A DNA stretch of 54,727 nucleotides, taken from assembly GCA_017963125.1 (NCBI GenBank), contig JAGCUA010000090.1, forward strand, positions 1 to 54,727, given 5' to 3'. Origin of the DNA: a bacterium. GTDB taxonomy: Bacteria > UBP6 > UBA1177. Shown one piece after another: positions 52,920-54,727 of this stretch. Both the position numbers and the translations under genes were made by a program. Each line of letters starts with the position of its first letter. The stretch's first letter is position 1. Below the pieces are notes generated by a model. That model ran no database searches. It was not told the origin of the DNA and was given only the letters and a program-made list of their open reading frames with translations.

Positions 52920-54727
52920 GGCTTTTCTCCAATGAAATTGTTAAATATGTTTCTTTTGCATCATCTTTTGCGACAGCAGATAAGACGAATTCGCCATCCT
53001 CGTTTAAAACATAAGCTATGATTTTCTCTTCTTCTTTTCCAAGTGCTGAATATATTTCAGTTTCGACATCATCTTCAGATTTTATCATACCCTTTTTCGT
53101 TTCTGATAATGAGTAAGGAACATTAGAGCGTAACTGATAAAATCCCTCTGCATCGTATTCAACTTCTATGCTTTCTGCAAAGATTGGAATGCCATCTGTA
53201 ACCGGTCTAAAGACAAAAGCAACTGAATTTATCATCTTGCCGAGAGATTCTCCGTTCCCGTTGACTTCAAAAGCCTCGTTATAATCCCTTGATATTCCAG
53301 CATATTCAAGCTTTATCACAGTAAGAGTTTCCGCCATATTTTTTGCTTCATTGAATTTATCATCAATCATATCTTCAGACTCTTTTTCATTTTCAAACGA
53401 AGTCATTTTTCTATTCATGACTGCTTGGATGTTTTTATCTTTTCTATTTAAAATCACATAATCATCTTTGTAATTATATCTGTCATTTCCGCGAAACTTG
53501 GCTGTGTTGTCATCTATTTTCACACCGAAAAGCTGTTCTACGATATAATTCGGTAAAGAATCATAGGAATAGGCGGCGAATTCTTCAGGATAATCGAGTG
53601 AAGACTTGCTTGAATTTAGTTGAACACCATCAAAATTATCATCTCTATCCCTAAAACAATAATAATTATAATTTGTCAGGTCTGTTTTTTGAGCCAGAGG
53701 ACCAGTTGAAACATTGTAGAAAAAATCACTTTGCATATATGTGAAACAGTTTATTTGACTACAGTTACATAATTCAAGTGTCAGGAAACGGGCATTACGC
53801 CCCGAAACAGGAGTATCATTGCTGCTCCATGAATCTACCCATGCTTTTGAAACAGTTTTATTATTATGTGTTAAATCCTCCCAATGGTTCTCATAATTAG
53901 TTCCCAAAAACTCAAGGATCCAAAGTGAATCATTTCTATATCCTCCGACGCCATTAAGCCTTGTTAGGATATTGTAATAAACATCCCCTACTTCTTTCCA
54001 ATTTACTCCATCGACCCCCATTGACTGACAGGCTGAAGTTTCCAACCAACGCGTATAAAGTTTTCCTAAATTTTGAGAATACGGATCTGTTCCAATGCTT
54101 TGAACAATAATTTGTCTGGTTTCCAGATCATCATTGCTTTTCGTTATACTTATAGAAAAAGTGGGAATAGTCATTGCCAGCTCTGGAATATATGAACCGT
54201 GTCCTGTAAGCATCAAAAGAGAATAGTTATCCGTATATCTTTCGAATTCCTGATTACTACCGCTATAATTTTTGCTAAAAAATTCATCCGGATTATCACT
54301 AACATCATCATCAAAAGGCAAATTTTGAGAAAGATATTTCATACATTCTATTCTTGTTGAATTGAGATCCAAGGTTTCTGAAACTCCATTCCGGCACAAT
54401 GAAAACAGCGTGCCTGACGCTGGAAAATCACTTGCCAGATACCATCCCACGCTACCTACAACTTCCGTTTTTCCATGCAACACAGCGGAATAGACATTAT
54501 GATAGTAGTTTCTGAAATCCAGCTCGGTATAAGAAGGCATATCCGTTGAAAAATCATAATGAGAAGTCATCAGCTCCTTGCTTCCGTAGGTGCTGTTGCC
54601 AACCACCAGATAAACATCACCGTATAATTCAGCTGAGGTGACATAATTTGTCCTGATTATAGAATTTGGCAAACCAGTTGAAAAATCATATCTGTCATAA
54701 CTGTTAAGAAACAATCGCCTGTATCCG
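52912..54727 (-). CDS. Partial exported-type protein with DUF6345/caspase-like (clan CD) His-Cys pattern
   Basis: The frame stays open to the right edge of the window, so the N-terminus is missing; about 604 codons are present. The first part has two YDFSTxxP motifs 45 residues apart with intervening LVVGN strands, like propeller blades. Then SLLMLTGHGSYIP and, about 60 residues later, WLETSACQSMG give the His-Gly and Ala-Cys pair of caspase-like enzymes. VGGYRNDSLWIL and KTVSKAWVDSW downstream match the pattern I recall for DUF6345. Peptidase activity is inference. It overlaps the next lipoprotein gene by 8 bp. AT-rich relative to the rest of the window. Confidence 0.65.
   Translation of the reverse strand, partial: GYRRLFLNSYDRYDFSTGLPNSIIRTNYVTSAELYGDVYLVVGNSTYGSKELMTSHYDFSTDMPSYTELDFRNYYHNVYSAVLHGKTEVVGSVGWYLASDFPASGTLFSLCRNGVSETLDLNSTRIECMKYLSQNLPFDDDVSDNPDEFFSKNYSGSNQEFERYTDNYSLLMLTGHGSYIPELAMTIPTFSISITKSNDDLETRQIIVQSIGTDPYSQNLGKLYTRWLETSACQSMGVDGVNWKEVGDVYYNILTRLNGVGGYRNDSLWILEFLGTNYENHWEDLTHNNKTVSKAWVDSWSSNDTPVSGRNARFLTLELCNCSQINCFTYMQSDFFYNVSTGPLAQKTDLTNYNYYCFRDRDDNFDGVQLNSSKSSLDYPEEFAAYSYDSLPNYIVEQLFGVKIDDNTAKFRGNDRYNYKDDYVILNRKDKNIQAVMNRKMTSFENEKESEDMIDDKFNEAKNMAETLTVIKLEYAGISRDYNEAFEVNGNGESLGKMINSVAFVFRPVTDGIPIFAESIEVEYDAEGFYQLRSNVPYSLSETKKGMIKSEDDVETEIYSALGKEEEKIIAYVLNEDGEFVLSAVAKDDAKETYLTISLEKSHD

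Overview
The window reads as a chromosomal segment of a Gram-negative (diderm), probably anaerobic bacterium of moderate GC. Evidence for two membranes is Lnt, several lipoproteins with lipoboxes and a Wzz-type polysaccharide protein. MreB/MreC point to a rod-like cell. Energy coupling uses a V/A-type ATPase with DUF2764, a gene set known from Bacteroidetes and Chlamydiae, instead of an F-type enzyme in this stretch. Surface lipoproteins with Asp/Thr/Glu-rich linkers, a MopE-like metal-binding motif and what looks like a choice-of-anchor L region resemble proteins of Myxococcota-like (deltaproteobacterial) lineages and related uncultured phyla. I cannot fix the phylum from sequence alone; the partial 16S at the left edge would.

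Layout. 1-308: 5' end of a 16S rRNA gene on the minus strand, then its leader/promoter and a tandem-octamer element. 0.7-4.1 kb (+): pssA, a NamZ/DUF1343 hydrolase and hflX, joined by TTGA stop/start overlaps. 4.1-14 kb (-): a TSUP permease and CstA; the pgpH-ybeY-lnt group; an SLC12-like transporter. 14.1-15.2 kb (+): gmd. 15.4-22.9 kb (+): complete V-ATPase operon (E, DUF2764, A, B, D, I, K) closed by a strong terminator. 23.3-24.7 kb (-): glutamine synthetase. 24.8-29.1 kb (-): a three-gene envelope cluster of unknown function (PEGA/LPP20-like lipoprotein, second lipoprotein, large exported protein). 29.3-32.8 kb (+): HEAT-repeat protein overlapping an HD-GYP-like hydrolase. 32.9-41.0 kb (-): GT2, mreC, mreB, dnaE, wzz-like. 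41.2-43.0 kb (+): lepA. 43.0-46.7 kb (-): cinA-C domain protein and a Ser/Thr kinase with a WD40 array. 46.8-47.4 kb (+): O-methyltransferase. 47.5-54.7 kb (-): ispG, an amidohydrolase, and three exported or surface proteins. The last of these runs off the window and carries a caspase-like His/Cys pattern resembling DUF6345.

The least explained signals are: (i) a dispersed intergenic family of degenerate 8-bp tandem units, roughly RTNNCGNN, present at five loci and at three of them bounded by GCCGCC-type inverted repeats; (ii) the 24.8-29.1 kb envelope cluster; (iii) the HEAT/HD-GYP-like pair; (iv) the AT-richer 51.5-54.7 kb surface module with the clan-CD-like ORF. Promoters I could pick out share a TTGNNN - 16 bp - TAAAAT/TATAAT pattern.
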